From assembly GCA_003427395.1 (NCBI GenBank), contig BFEA01000321.1:30118-58426 (forward strand): 28,309 nt of DNA, read 5' to 3'. Both the position numbers and the translations under genes were made by a program. Positions within the stretch are counted from its first letter, which is position 1. The number at the start of each line of letters is the position of its first letter. This document shows, piece by piece, positions 1 to 10,142 of this stretch. The stretch comes from Chara braunii. Lineage: Eukaryota; Streptophyta; Charophyceae; Charales; Characeae. The notes under the pieces are model-generated. The model was not told where the DNA came from and did not search any database. It was given only the letters and a program-made list of their open reading frames with translations.

Positions 1-115
1 AAAAAAAAAAAAAAAAAAAAAAAAAACGAAACGGAAAAAGAGAAAAAAAAAAAAGAAAAAACAGGGAAAAAAAATAAAAATAAAAAAATAAACGAAACGA
101 AACGAGGACACAAGG
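1..115. repeat. A-rich low-complexity tract
   Basis: The window opens with 26 consecutive A residues, followed by A-rich DNA with interspersed CGAAAC units (several near 90-107). No reading frame is present. It could be a retroposed poly(A) tail or simple low-complexity DNA; the left edge of the window prevents deciding. Confidence 0.8.
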
Positions 116-181
116 CATCGCGAGGCCTCACGAGTTAGGCGCCCGTTTTGTTTCGTTTTTTGGTCTGTCCGGAGGCCAAGT

Positions 182-328
182 CCCACTAGCAGCGTTGAGT
201 TTCCTCAACACCTGAATTTGGACGTGTTTGTGGCCATGTGCGGTTGAGGAAAATCAACGCAATTTCTGCACATCTCCACAAACACGATCAGATTCGGGCG
301 TTGAGGAAACTCAACCACTGCTAGTGGG
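182..328. repeat. 147-bp fold-back (MITE-like or pre-miRNA-like hairpin)
   Basis: The outer ends CCCACTAGCAG (182-192) and CTGCTAGTGGG (318-328) are perfect reverse complements. Pairing continues inward for about 60 bp per arm with a few mismatches: GTTGAGTTTCCTCAAC pairs with itself across the arms, then GAAT/ATTC, CGTGTTTGTGG/CCACAAACACG and ATGTGC/GCACAT. The unpaired apex is about 25 nt. Length and near-complete symmetry fit a small fold-back element or an inverted-repeat RNA precursor. No target-site duplication was recognised. Confidence 0.85.
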
Positions 329-331
329 CCC

Positions 332-345
332 TGGCCCCGGGGCCA
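332..345. repeat. 14-bp perfect GC palindrome
   Basis: TGGCCCCGGGGCCA reads the same on both strands and abuts the right end of the 147-bp fold-back. Its role is unknown. Confidence 0.7.
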
Positions 346-390
346 TGGCCAACTTGAACCGTTGAGCTTTTTTCCTCCGTAGCATCGCAC

Positions 391-460
391 TCGGGCTCGG
401 TGACCGAACCCAAACGCTCGGTGCCGAGCTCGAACGTGGCCCAAAATAGACCGAGCCCGA
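391..460. repeat. Short inverted repeat, 11-bp perfect arms
   Basis: TCGGGCTCGGT (391-401) is the exact reverse complement of ACCGAGCCCGA (450-460), separated by 48 nt that also contain CGGTGCCGAGCTCG. An AT-rich tract with TATAAATATATAA follows at about 492-506. No gene was recognised downstream, so any promoter reading is speculative. Confidence 0.6.
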
Positions 461-544
461 ACATTTTTAATTGTTAATTTTATTTTTTTTATTTATAAAT
501 ATATAAGGGTTGGAGACCCCTGGGGGGCGGTGTTCATCACTCCT

Positions 545-612
545 GAACATACACACACATGCACACCACACACACGCACACACACACACCCCACAGACAC
601 CCCACACACATG
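545..612. repeat. CA-rich microsatellite
   Basis: Interrupted (CA)n with inserted TG, CG and CCC units. Reading frames across it consist of His/Thr repeats and are products of the microsatellite, not genes. Confidence 0.85.
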
Positions 613-619
613 TGACGCT

Positions 620-3600
620 CAACCTCACGCCCTCTGTTGTCTGCCGTTCGGAGTGTTTAAAATTGCGGAACGGGTCTCAGAAAGGCAGCAAGATGGGGTG
701 TGCCAAGGATTTTTCAAAAATTGAGTGCGGGGACACAGACAAAACCGAAATCCCCTGTGCTGATCCGACTTAGTAAGAAGGGGGAGGGTCCGTCACTGCG
801 CGGGTTTTGAGGGAGAAGAAGGTGCACGCGGGATGCACAGCTCGGGGAAATTCAATCCAAAAAGTATCGTTGAACTTCCCATCGAGCCGTCGCTTTTCGT
901 TTCATGTGGAAGGGGGCGGGCACGTACTTGGTATCCCGTTTCCAGGTCAAGTCCCAACGCCGCTCATTACACAACTCTGAGTCTGACGTGAAAGACCATA
1001 ACCGAGTGGCGTTTTCCTTATGCTCATCTTCACCTCGTACTCAATAGTGAAAGCCCTTCGATTGGTAACGCTCGAGGCGGCGGCAACCGCTGCACAGAGT
1101 GTTAGGGGAATGGGGCGCCATTGCCGACCACGGGATGGCGATTAAGTCCTTGAACGGTAATAGCAACGAATAAGGCGAAAAGTGTGTGTCCACAATAACA
1201 AAACCAATACCGACAAATCCATAGCACCGAGTTTCAGGAGGGAAATAGTATCTCCCGCCGATCTTTGCGACAGCTTCCCGTACGTCCCACTCGCATACAC
1301 GTGTCCTCTTCTCGTTGTACGGGAAGGGGCGTGGCGGGGATGTGGGAGGCCGGCGCCCAGTCGACTTGGGACAATTGGTCCACATGGCAATAGCGAGAGC
1401 CTATCTAGCATGCGTTCCACATGTTTATCACAACGATCCTACGATCTAGTCAGAGATAAGTCCATCAGGCAATTGTCTCATCATCCAGACATTCCCGTTC
1501 ATCCTCACATACATTCATCAAAGAAGGTGCGAAAATGGCAGCCACACATCACTAAGTTCTCTGTGTGCTCTGCATCCCTGGCCCGTTATTCCCGGGACTA
1601 ATTAAGCATCAGTCAAAACAACCATCTCATTCCTCGTGTGAGAGATCGACAAGCATCCATAACCGTTCATGTCATAGAGAGAGAGAGAGAGTAAGTAGGG
1701 AGGAAAAGGCGCGGGGCAGACAAGATAAATGAAGATATCACCAAGATCCGATGATGAAAAAGAGTTTCCGGCTTAACTGCCGTTGAATTGAACGCACACC
1801 AAAGAATATATTCGAGGCAAGGAGGCGCATCCGCCGTGCAGTTATACTATGGCCACGGGCCATTCATCCATTCAACTATGATCACTATCCCCGTGCGTGC
1901 ACTGACGATCCCGACCGTCACGTGCCACTTTCCACTACCGCGATCGTCACCCCGCGAACTTAGCATCTGCACGGCTGGCTCGGATCCCACAGTCCATCGT
2001 GGCGATCAGGCGCACCGCCGGCCAGACCACAGTCAGTCCGTCGGGACTTTTCGACTCGCACTCCACACGTACCATCTAGCCACTGCTTCCCGGAAGCTAG
2101 CAGACGAGTTAAGAGAGAGCTTTGCGGGCGTGCTTGCAGAATTTATAGCTGCGGGAAGGGAGGTAGATACGAGGGAGGATGAAGATTGGGGCACGGAAGG
2201 GTGAGGGAGGACTTGGGGATAATCGCCCGACGAAAGCTATGTTGATCCTTATGAGTCCGATCGTAACCAATCAGAGTCGTCGTGTAATAGGAGCTTCCTC
2301 TTACACGACGCTTCTCCTTGGCTAGACGGAGCGAAGAGAGGATCGACCGGGCTCTTGGGCGTAGGACTCAGAGTGGGAGGAAGAAGGGTGCGCATGATAG
2401 CGCGAAACAGATCCAAGATTCAGATGATCAAGAAAGAGAAAAGACGCGCGAGGCGAGAGGGAGAGGGAAAAATGGTTACAGAGTGAGAGTGAGCGCGGAC
2501 GAGAAGGGAGCGTCGAAGATGGCAAGGGGAGCAAAGGGGGGGAGCCGGCATGCATGGCGCCGATCACAAAAGCAAAAAGAGGCACCAAAACAGTTACAGA
2601 TTTATAAGTCATATGCTAATTCAAAAATTGAAATCACCATATCCGCACATAAAGTAGGCGCGGGGAAAAGAAAGTCCTACGTCCATCCGTATTCCCGCCA
2701 AATTCCCAAAGTTTTCTACGACATGGTCGAGAACATTCACGCACAAAAAGGATACCTCTGGTTTCGTTCATTTCAAAATTTCTAACTGTCGAGCCAAATT
2801 CCTAGCGCGCTGGCTAAAGTGTCCGTAATTCCCATGCATTTCCCAAATTATGAAAATGGAATTTCAAGAATCAATGAGACTGAAAACACGGGTCTTGGCA
2901 AGGCTCCTTTAATAAAAAATAAAACAGAGAGGGGCCTTGTTGGGCTAAGAAAAATTCGAAAAAAAAAAAAAAAAAAAGAGAAGGGGTCCGGAAGATGGCT
3001 CAGGCTCAGAAGCTGGTACGTCACATATGTGATGCTCAGGGGGTTCCAAAATTATGCGATCTCCTGATTGCATGTAGAAAAGCTAGTTTACATTGTGGAG
3101 GAGGAAGAAGGGGGCGAGAGGATGAAGGAGGAACCCAACGTATCAAGAGAGAGACCATCCACATCAACACAGATAATTGAGCCATAGTTCATGTTGACGC
3201 CAACGTCAATTGCATTATCTTCGCGAGTCTGCTGGCTCGTGCTGCTAGAACCCGGCATATCCAGCCTTGTCATGTGCAACTCCCTGCTCCTTGATTGATG
3301 GAGGTCATCCAGGTGACGCCATCATGGTCCGCTGTATCTTCACTGGTTCGGCTGCATCACTGGAAGTTCGCCCGGCGGTAGTTGACAAGGAGAGGGTGGT
3401 GGAGGGGTCGTGGCCCTCCGGGCAGGAGCGGAGGGAAGTAATCCGCAGCTTCGTCACCAAGGTCGACGAAGTGGACGATCTGGTGCACGCGAGGGAATCG
3501 ATGATTGGGTTGGGACAGGGATAGAAGCTAGCCAAGATACAAAGAGGGGACGATATGGAGGACATTGTCCCGCAGGGACTCATAATCTTCCATAGCGGGA

Positions 3601-3813
3601 AAGGTCCCGGAGATAATACAATACAACTCCATATGGTTGTATTGTGTCCAAGCGACACTCAAAAGGAGGATGAGGAGAGGGAAGGAGGGAGAGCGATGGG
3701 GAAAGACTGTACACAAAAGTCGCGCGGCGAAATGATGACAAAACAGTTGATTGGCGAAGATACGATAATTTGAAGGGAATTCAATGCGAGGAAGAGGGGA
3801 GAAGGAGAGATAA
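620..3813. other. Unassigned DNA without a recognisable gene
   Basis: Open frames occur on both strands (for example 1182-1601, 1788-2204, 2318-2785, 3267-3524), but they overlap one another in antisense, several lack an ATG, and none shows a motif I recognise. Visible items are a short GA run near 1678-1691, a poly(A) run at about 2960-2977 and strongly purine-rich plus-strand stretches at 2380-2560 and 3660-3900. Part of this may be the degraded 3' side, including an LTR, of the minus-strand Ty3 element to the right, but no LTR partner was found. Confidence 0.5.
2278..2310. repeat. Perfect 10-bp stem hairpin
   Basis: CGTCGTGTAA (2278-2287) pairs perfectly with TTACACGACG (2301-2310) around a 13-nt loop that is itself nearly palindromic (AGGAGCTTCCT). 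An isolated structure; function unknown. Confidence 0.65.
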
Positions 3814-4476
3814 TCACGGGGGTGGCAGAAGACGGGACGAGGACGGAATGTCCGCGACGGGAGGAGGACGGGAACGAAGCGCGGAGGGGGTGGATGAGGG
3901 AGATGGTGAGCAGGAGCAGCGGTGCCGGCAGGAGGTTGTTGCGCCATCGTGTCGACTGGCTGCGTCCGGGGGAACTTCGGGATCCAAAGAGGATCCTCCC
4001 CGAATGGCAGGTGGCACTCGATCTGGAGGAGCCTCCCGGGGCTTAGGTGTGAACGCCTCTTCTTCTTCCTTTGACGTCGACCGGGCTTCCGACTCTTTTT
4101 TCTCTGACAACCCCGCGATGGCTATGCGACCTGGGTCATCGTCCGATGGTATTTCCCCGTTCTCCTGATGAGTGTTCTTGAATTCGTCAAAGTCGAAGTT
4201 ATCCGGCGCGAGGTCGTTAAGGTCCAGAAAGCACCAAGCCGTGGGGTCGTGATCGCTCAAGTACTCACAAAAGTCCTCCGTGCAGTTCGCCCAGATTACG
4301 ATTGGCGTCAACTTCCTCTCCAAAGTCACGGGGTCGCGCCGCTGAATGCTAATGGTACACAAATCGCCGCTGAAGGCCACAATCACTGTCACATCACTCT
4401 GAGTAGGCCATGAGAAGCGCTCAAACCCCGACACTTTTGCCAAGATGACTGCCGAACCCCGATCGACCGGTATCAT
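3814..4476 (-). CDS. Hypothetical 3' ORF of the Ty3 element
   Basis: A 220-codon frame opens with an ATG at 4476; the frame stays open upstream to 4575 without another ATG. It lies just downstream of the integrase C-terminus on the same strand. The first about 115 residues have ordinary composition (for example VILAKVSGFERFSWPTQ and VTVIVAFSGDLC), followed by an acidic stretch and a Pro/Ser/Arg-rich tail. I recognise no domain. The frame is uninterrupted while the neighbouring gag-pol has many stops, so it may be an accessory 3' ORF, but GC-rich composition can also keep a frame open by chance, particularly in the tail. Overlapping frames on the plus strand look less protein-like. Function unknown. 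Confidence 0.35.
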   Translation of the reverse strand: MIPVDRGSAVILAKVSGFERFSWPTQSDVTVIVAFSGDLCTISIQRRDPVTLERKLTPIVIWANCTEDFCEYLSDHDPTAWCFLDLNDLAPDNFDFDEFKNTHQENGEIPSDDDPGRIAIAGLSEKKESEARSTSKEEEEAFTPKPREAPPDRVPPAIRGGSSLDPEVPPDAASRHDGATTSCRHRCSCSPSPSSTPSALRSRPPPVADIPSSSRLLPPP

Positions 4477-4628
4477 TACTTCAATGGCGGCACACCTGGC
4501 TCGATGACTGAAGAGCTGCGCAAATCGGAGAAGATAAGGACTGAGACGAGGGTGCGCGGCTGGGATAAACTGCAACGCGGCTCGAGGTTGAAAAAACTGG
4601 GGAGGAAGAACCGGCTAAATGATAAAAC

Positions 4629-5035
4629 TCATGGCGAAGGGGAAGGGGAGGTAGAGTCTGATGAAAGAAGGGAAGCAAGTTCTTCGTCTGCGTTGGGGGA
4701 AGAAGAGGAAGACGGAATGGGGTTCTCAGATGGAGGGAGGGGACGAAGGTAGGAGGTATGGCGGATAATGGGAAAAGAGTTATGGTTGGCACTGGCCTCA
4801 GGCGCGATGCGCACCATGTTGGCTTCGTTAGGACCGAGTTCCACTACGAGAAAACAGCCAGAGAACTTGGGAGCGAGTTTCCCTCGCGTGCGCATTTACG
4901 TACCTGCACCAGGTCCTCTGTTTATATTGGTGTTGTGAGCCTTCCCGTTTCGGGCCTCGTAGTTACGGACCTGTCTACCGTGGGCTTGTTCGGTCATTTT
5001 CTGTCTTTTCCGGGCTAGCTTAGGATTAGCCCTTT
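4629..5035 (-). pseudogene. Ty3 integrase C-terminal region
   Basis: From about 5035 downward the frame reads DLMERANPKLARKRQKMTEQ, then, past one TAA near 4896, KLAPKFSGCFLVVELGPNEA and SYLRPLPPSE. This matches the layout of the Ty3 integrase C-terminal domain (a KL-P-F-GPF-like strand region followed by an HxSxLKP-like segment). It ends in a Ser/Pro tail at 4629. It is out of frame with the integrase core upstream, so a frameshift lies near 5040. Confidence 0.7.
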
Positions 5036-5038
5036 CCA

Positions 5039-5990
5039 TTAAATCCGCATACCGCTTAGCCTTGGCTTTAAGGGCCGCACTTGTGTCCCTGCCCCCTTTT
5101 TCGGCAATTTCTGAGATACCCCGATTATCAACACATGAATGCTATTGATCGGAAGCTCAAAGGGGGTGAATCCAGTGGACTCATGAGGGGTCGCTTGATG
5201 GGTCCCGATAATTTGGTATACAATCTCCATCCAAGGACGCTTGTCATTTGCCGCTAAGTTCTTGCTGAGAGTAGTCTTAATCATGCGGTTCGCATTTTCA
5301 GCCAACCCGTTCGACTGGGAGACATGGAGAGTGATGTGTCGGAGAGTAACGCCACGGCGCATCAGTAATTCCTCTACCTCGGCTTTGAATTCAGAACCAT
5401 TATCGGTTAGAATTTCTTCTGTATCTAGACGGGTATTGAGGAATTGGTCAATGTACGTAGCTATCTCTTAGGCCTTACGGGTCTTACAGAGGTAGACTTC
5501 GATATTCTTCGAGAAATGGTCGATCAACACCAAGGGGATGGAATATTCACAACGGTTGGGGCCAGGTGGCACTTCAATATCTGTCGTGTCCATACTGACT
5601 CGCTGGAAAAGGCGTTCTAACTCCGTCGGGATTATCGTATTCGGCCCGCGAATGGGTACACGGTCGGCCACACAGACTAGATAGTTAGCAACCACGTGCT
5701 TTACATCATCCCGGATATAAGACAAGAACCATCGATTTTGATTGATAGTCGCTTCAGTGACACGTATTGCGAAATGAGCAGCCTATTCCTCGTGCGTCGA
5801 TCTAGTCCAGTCATATCTTTGGAATGGGTGGGGAACCGTCAACAATAATTCTGGTCCGTCTGTTTTACGCTTTTCCAAATGACCGTTGATCCATCGATAA
5901 TCTCGGGACCTCTCGGTGGCTCGACGCCTGTTGTGCATAGTGAGATGGTTCAATGGTTGGCCAACTAATTTAGCTAATAATATTTTGTCC
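5039..5990 (-). pseudogene. Ty3 integrase, zinc-binding and catalytic core
   Basis: An N-terminal zinc-finger-like segment (THEE, AAHFAIR, then VVANYLVC) retains the histidines, but the first cysteine of the final CxxC pair is not visible. The catalytic triad is present and in one frame: Asp in RVSMDTTDIE (codon 5588-5590), Asp in ILTDNGSEF (5402-5404) and Glu in SQSNGLAEN (5297-5299), offsets of 62 and 35 residues. Integrase joins element DNA into the host chromosome. Stops interrupt it: a TAG between THEE and AAHF and a TAA after KTRKA (near 5468). The sequence before THEE (ERSRDYRWINGHLEKRK) links back to the linker domain after a frame change near 5990. Confidence 0.88.
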
Positions 5991-6335
5991 GTCCATACTT
6001 CCGCCCGTCGGTATTTTTTGTCGTATTCAGGGCCGTCAATTCAGGCGGCCTCGAATCGAACCTTCGTAGGAAGTTTGTCCGTTCTACACAGGGGGCATCT
6101 CCATTCCTTATTGCTCGTTCGGTATCGAACACACGCATTATGCTCGCACATTCTACCCAGTCAATGAACCCAGACTCAAAGGGATAGCAGTCTACCCCAT
6201 AAACCCGAGCAATACACGTGCAAAAATAACAGAATTTGTCTGGGAGATTGGCGAAAAAGTCCGAATGAGCAAGGGGAGTGGAATCGGTAGGGTCGAACGG
6301 AGAGGCAGAAGAAGACGGGGTTGCCATTGTTCCGA
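5974..6335 (-). pseudogene. Extra linker domain between RNase H and integrase
   Basis: About 120 residues run from a Ser/Pro-rich start (MATPSSSASPFDPTDS) through LPDKFCYFCTCIARVYGVDC, FIDWVECASIMRVFDTERA and NFLRRFDSRPPELTALN to the KYGRTKYY stop. The segment is open throughout and has ordinary, Cys- and aromatic-containing composition, so it appears to be a real part of pol. I do not recognise it as a named Pfam family. It continues in another frame into the integrase zinc region. A GA microsatellite lies just before its start and probably caused the frame change relative to RNase H. Confidence 0.5.
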
Positions 6336-6376
6336 GAGAGAGGGAGAGAGAAAAAAAAGGAGAGAGAGAGAGGGAC
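6334..6376. repeat. GA microsatellite inside the Ty3 pol region
   Basis: Interrupted (GA)n on the plus strand, giving Ser-Leu repeats on the minus strand. It sits at the RNase H-linker boundary and disrupts the pol frame. Confidence 0.8.
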
Positions 6377-6398
6377 GGGATTGGATGCACGTGTCCAC

Positions 6399-7060
6399 TT
6401 AGACCTTCGGCAAGATATCCACTTGTCCGTACTGAGGCTCGTTCTTCGGCTCCGGGTCGTGCCACGCGATCACCTCCTCACTCCTGGGTACCTTGTCGGG
6501 GCGATGCAGTCGTGTCAGCCCGTCCGTGTTGTTGAGTCTCTCGTGCTTTCGATGACGAATGTCAAACTCTATATTCTTCAACATGGTAGCCCATCGCTCG
6601 ATTATACTCGAGTAATCCTTGGACTTCTTTAATGCCAATAACGGTTCGTGATCGGTCACCAACGTGAACTTCCGTCCATATAAGTACACTCGGAAGTGAC
6701 TGATCCCCCACAAGGCCGTGTAGCATTCCCCTGTCGGGGCAGAGTAGTTGCGCTTATAGGCAGGCACCGATTTGGACGCGTATTCCACCACGCGTTCGAG
6801 GTCGTCAGGTCCCACCTGGGCCAAGATCGCTGAGATCGCCTCGGGCTGCCAATGGGTGATGAGAACAAAGGGTTTTTCCGGGTCCGGTCTTATAAGGACC
6901 GGAACTAAAATCAAGGACGCCTTGAGTTCTCGGAAAGCCTGATCGCACGGTGGGGTCCAGATCGACGACTGATTTTTTTTCAGCAAGTTCGTGCGTGGTC
7001 CCGCGATCGCTGCAAACCCCTTGATAAACCTTCGATATTACGATGCCAACCCCAAAAAGG
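6399..7060 (-). pseudogene. Ty3 RNase H domain
   Basis: The frame contains QSSIWTPPCDQAFRELKASL (the usual RT-RNase H connection), VLITHWQPEAISAILAQ, GECYTALWGISHFRVYLYG, FTLVTDHEPLLALKKSKDY and HERLNNTDGLTRL. These match the RNase H of Ty3 elements, which removes the RNA strand after reverse transcription. The first catalytic aspartate, normally in an (I/T)TD context, appears as His (ITHW, about 6852-6854); the Glu in GECY and the Asp residues in TDHEP and TDGL remain. The frame begins in the thumb region (HAFLGLAS, stop, YRRFIKGFAAIAG) and ends at a TAA at 6399. Confidence 0.88.
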
Positions 7061-8068
7061 CGTGTACCTGTATCACAGACGTCGGTACTGGTGCGTCTTT
7101 CACGACTGCTATCATCTGAGGCTCCGACTGCAACCCTTGGTCCATAACCACGTGGCCGAGGAAGAAGATATCAATGAGAAAAAACTATCACTTTTCAACA
7201 ACCACCTTGAATTCAACGTCCTTTAATGCGTGCAAGGTTCATTCGATGTGTTGCACGTGCCCTTCGTAGGAACTCGAATACACAAGGATATCATCCATAT
7301 AGACAATCACACAATAATTGATTATGTTCAATGACAACATTGTTTTTCGCACGAAGTTCTAGAAAGCCATCTTCATCGCGCGTCGAAACGTGGCTGTGGC
7401 GTTGCAAATCCCCATCGGGCATCGAATCCATTACCAAGTCTCTTAAAGTAATTGATACAAGAAAAAAAAGAATGAAAGTCGTTTTCGGGCAATCCTCTTT
7501 TCAAACAAGAAGATGGTGGAATCCATGGCAAACATCAAACTTGTTGAAAAATCGAGAACTACCAATAGCATCCAACAACTCATCAATCCGGGGAAGGGGA
7601 TACACATCCTTAATCGTGACGTCATTCAACTTTCGGTAATCGATGCATATGAGAATTCCTCCTACCTTTTTTGGCACAATCACCACCGGAAACGACCATA
7701 GCTTCAAACTCCTTTATTCTATGGAATGCGGCCAATCTGTGGGTCGGTGAATACCAATAGGGAGTGCAGCTAATCGGTGGATAATCCCCCGTAAGGATCG
7801 CATGCTCAATCACATTGGATAATCCAATATCGTTATCATGCACACTCAGTACCTCAGCATACCCATGCAAGACATCAATCAAGGATTTTCGGATCTCTCG
7901 GGGGACATGACTGGGTATGGTGATCATAGGGTGATCAAAAATATCGACTGACGTATCAATCGAATCCGTCCTCCGAGATCGTCTGTCGTCCACGTTGGAG
8001 AACATGGAGCTACTGGTTCGGACCGAGAAGACTGTGACAATCATTTGTGACTTGGCTAGACTGATCAT
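7061..8068 (-). pseudogene. Ty3 reverse transcriptase
   Basis: Copies element RNA into DNA. Motifs in order on the minus strand: HAILTGDYPPISCTPYWYSP (entry to RT), then, after a frame change near 7700, FPVVIVPKKVGGILICIDYR and KLNDVTIKDVYPLPRIDELL, FFNKFDVCHGFHHL (first catalytic Asp), CPMGICNATATFRRAM, and VYMDDILVYSSSYEGHVQHI with the YMDD box at 7290-7301. Then FFLGHVVMDQGLQSEPQ. In-frame stops follow HHLLV, MAF, HIE and VVEK (two adjacent). A poly-T slip near 7460-7475 separates the fingers from the palm frame. Catalytic residues are kept, yet the frame is broken at least three times. Confidence 0.9.
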
Positions 8069-9360
8069 TTCAGTTTTCTTAATCCCGACACCAAGTTAGT
8101 GGTGCTTTCCACTACTTCCAATCCTGTTAACTCAACCATCTCTTGCATCAGGTCCGGAATATCATTGATCGGGGCTTCAGCTTCTTGCCTAATTAGGGTG
8201 ATCATAGCACCTTGCGTGAGCAACGATCTGAGTGGAGAGACGGAAAGATCCATGCGCTGATTCATCTGCTGATACCTATCTCGGAGTGAAAGCGCACCCT
8301 CGTACAAGGTGCGAGGGGGTTCCAAGAGATCAGCCACATCTGAAATCTGCAAGATCGGTTCCCCCAGAAATGACATGGCGGGAATCCGCGTTTCTGTTGA
8401 TGCGCAGGGGGATGCCGATAGAGCATGGGTACTAGGTTCACTGCTTCCTAAGCTCAGATCAAATGTTTGGGTGGTTGCTGGGATCATTCGAAATTCCTCT
8501 TTAGCTTCGTGACGGTCACCGAACATTTGAACTAATTGTTTCCATTCTCTTTCGCTAGGCATGTAGTTCATCTCTTCCTCATAATCGCGTTCGTCGTACT
8601 CGGCATCATCAGCGAGGTGTTGCTCCTCGTCAGTGTTTGGGGAAGAATCTTCCAGGCGCGGGACCTAGACCATTCCTATCCGGACAATGCTAGGAATCTT
8701 TCTCGGTGATCGAGTGGAAACCCATAACAGGAGTGTTTGAGGCTTTCCTCCAGTGTGCGTGAGGAAAAGTTGTTTGCAGTCGAAGTGTATTCACGCACCT
8801 ACAGCCATCGCCCAAGGCAATCCCATCAGTACCGAATAAGAGTGCACATCGATGACTAGCGCGTTAACCTGAACATGTACTCGACCAACCTTGACAACTA
8901 CATTCTCAATAATCCCTACTATCTGCATAACTTCCTCATCGACCGAGATGTAGTTGCCCTTCCCAGGTAACGGAAGGATCTAGTTTAGTCGTCCCGTTTT
9001 TCTAACAATATCTAAGAATATAACTACAACCGATCATCCGGTATCGATAAGAGCATTGAATGGTTTACCCCAGACTTCACAATCACACTCGGCACTTTTC
9101 CATAGAACCGATCGGACACGCACAAAGTGATTTTTTTCCATGTAAGAGATAGCAGCGACCCGCACAATTTCAGGTGCGTCAGGTTCGGTTGCAGGGGGAG
9201 AGGTTGCCTCAACCTCGTCATCCTTCTTCTTTAGAATACGCTGAACGCGTTGATACGTGAAGCGTTTTTTATTCTTCTGACATTGCTGCAGAAGTTTGTC
9301 ATTTGCTGCCTCTGATATGGTTAACAAGTGTCCTACTGGGACAAAAACTCGGATATCCAA
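8065..9360 (-). pseudogene. Ty3 aspartic protease and linker to RT
   Basis: One continuous frame, with four stops, reads KPFNALIDTG, stop, SVVVIFLDIVRK, then LVIDVHSYSVLMGLPWAMAV and IHFDCKQLFL. ALIDTG is the retropepsin active-site motif and LMGLPW corresponds to the downstream glycine-containing strand of the fold. The protease would cleave Gag-Pol. Stops: TGA just after DTG, TAG after GRLN, TGA after AVGA, TAG after IGMV. Past these is a 168-codon open segment (8065-8571) without a known domain, before RT. A frame change occurs near 8065. Confidence 0.78.
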
Positions 9361-9396
9361 CTGCTTGAGCGTATGTAGGACATCGATCTCTCCCGT

Positions 9397-10140
9397 TCAA
9401 AACTCCGGTCCGGGTTCAGATCCTCGCTCGACCCATTCGAGCTTATATTTGCCAGGTCGGATTGCTCTGATCAGCCTTGCCAAATGAAGATACTCCGTCA
9501 GGTCAATGACATCGACTACTTCGGAAGATGATCCCCAAGTGGACGCGATGGGGTTGGTCGAGGATGGTTGTTCGGTAGAGAAGGAGGAAGACTCTCTATC
9601 CTTTGTTGCTTCCAACAATGTGGTCACCCGACCTTGATTCAAGGTCACGGGTGCGGCTGCTGGCGGGGGTTGATTACGCTTTGGCTGGGGGCATTCACGA
9701 GCAAAGTGTCCAAGCTATTTACAGTTGTAACATTCAATCCTCCCTACTAGATTGACCGCATGAGGGGAAGTAGGGGGCACCGGTCCAGATACAGGAGGAG
9801 CGGTCAGAAGAGGGTACGAAGCAGCAACGGGGCGGGAGGGATTAGATTTGGGTTTTGTTAGTTTCGTCATGATCTGTTCCAACCGATCCATCTGAGAAGC
9901 CTGCATCTAAATCAAATTATTCATTCACTTAGAATGTTTAGTTGTAGCGGTATGAATCATCTGGGCCAGATGCATGTTAGTAATAGGCACTGATGCAGCA
10001 TCCTAGGGTATTACGGTATTCACGGGACCCGGTGCCACCTTTGGGGAAAGAGAAGGCTTCGAAGGAGGCAAGGGATGATAGGGAAAGAGATCCGGGCAGG
10101 GTCTGTCCTGATACTCGTGATCAGCGCGAGGGTAAAATCG
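9397..10140 (-). pseudogene. Ty3 Gag C-terminal region with CCHC zinc knuckle
   Basis: CYNCK, a TAG stop (near 9717), then LGHFARECPQPKR gives the C-x2-C-x4-H-x4-C spacing of a nucleic-acid-binding Gag zinc knuckle if the stop occupies one residue position. The region before it is Pro-rich (SYPLLTAPPVSGPVPPTSPH) and has further stops after NTVIP, TKHSK and NNLI. After the knuckle a Ser/Thr-rich segment (9397-9648) leads to a TGA and then to the protease frame. Confidence 0.75.
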
Positions 10141-10142
10141 TC

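Noticed and set aside
1182-1601. 139-codon plus-strand frame
   Set aside because: Overlaps two antisense frames of similar length, has no recognised motif and no supporting signals.
2318-2785. 155-codon basic plus-strand frame
   Set aside because: Opens with TTG rather than ATG, is largely low-complexity Arg/Lys/Gly, and lies in purine-rich DNA.
3267-3524. 85-codon plus-strand frame with ordinary composition (EVRPAVVDKERVVEGSWPSG)
   Set aside because: It reads somewhat like a protein fragment, but it is short, opposed by a longer antisense frame, and I cannot assign any family.
3528-3947. 139-codon minus-strand frame from an ATG
   Set aside because: Pro/Phe/Leu-rich translation of purine-rich DNA, overlapping the 3' ORF of the Ty3 element in another frame.
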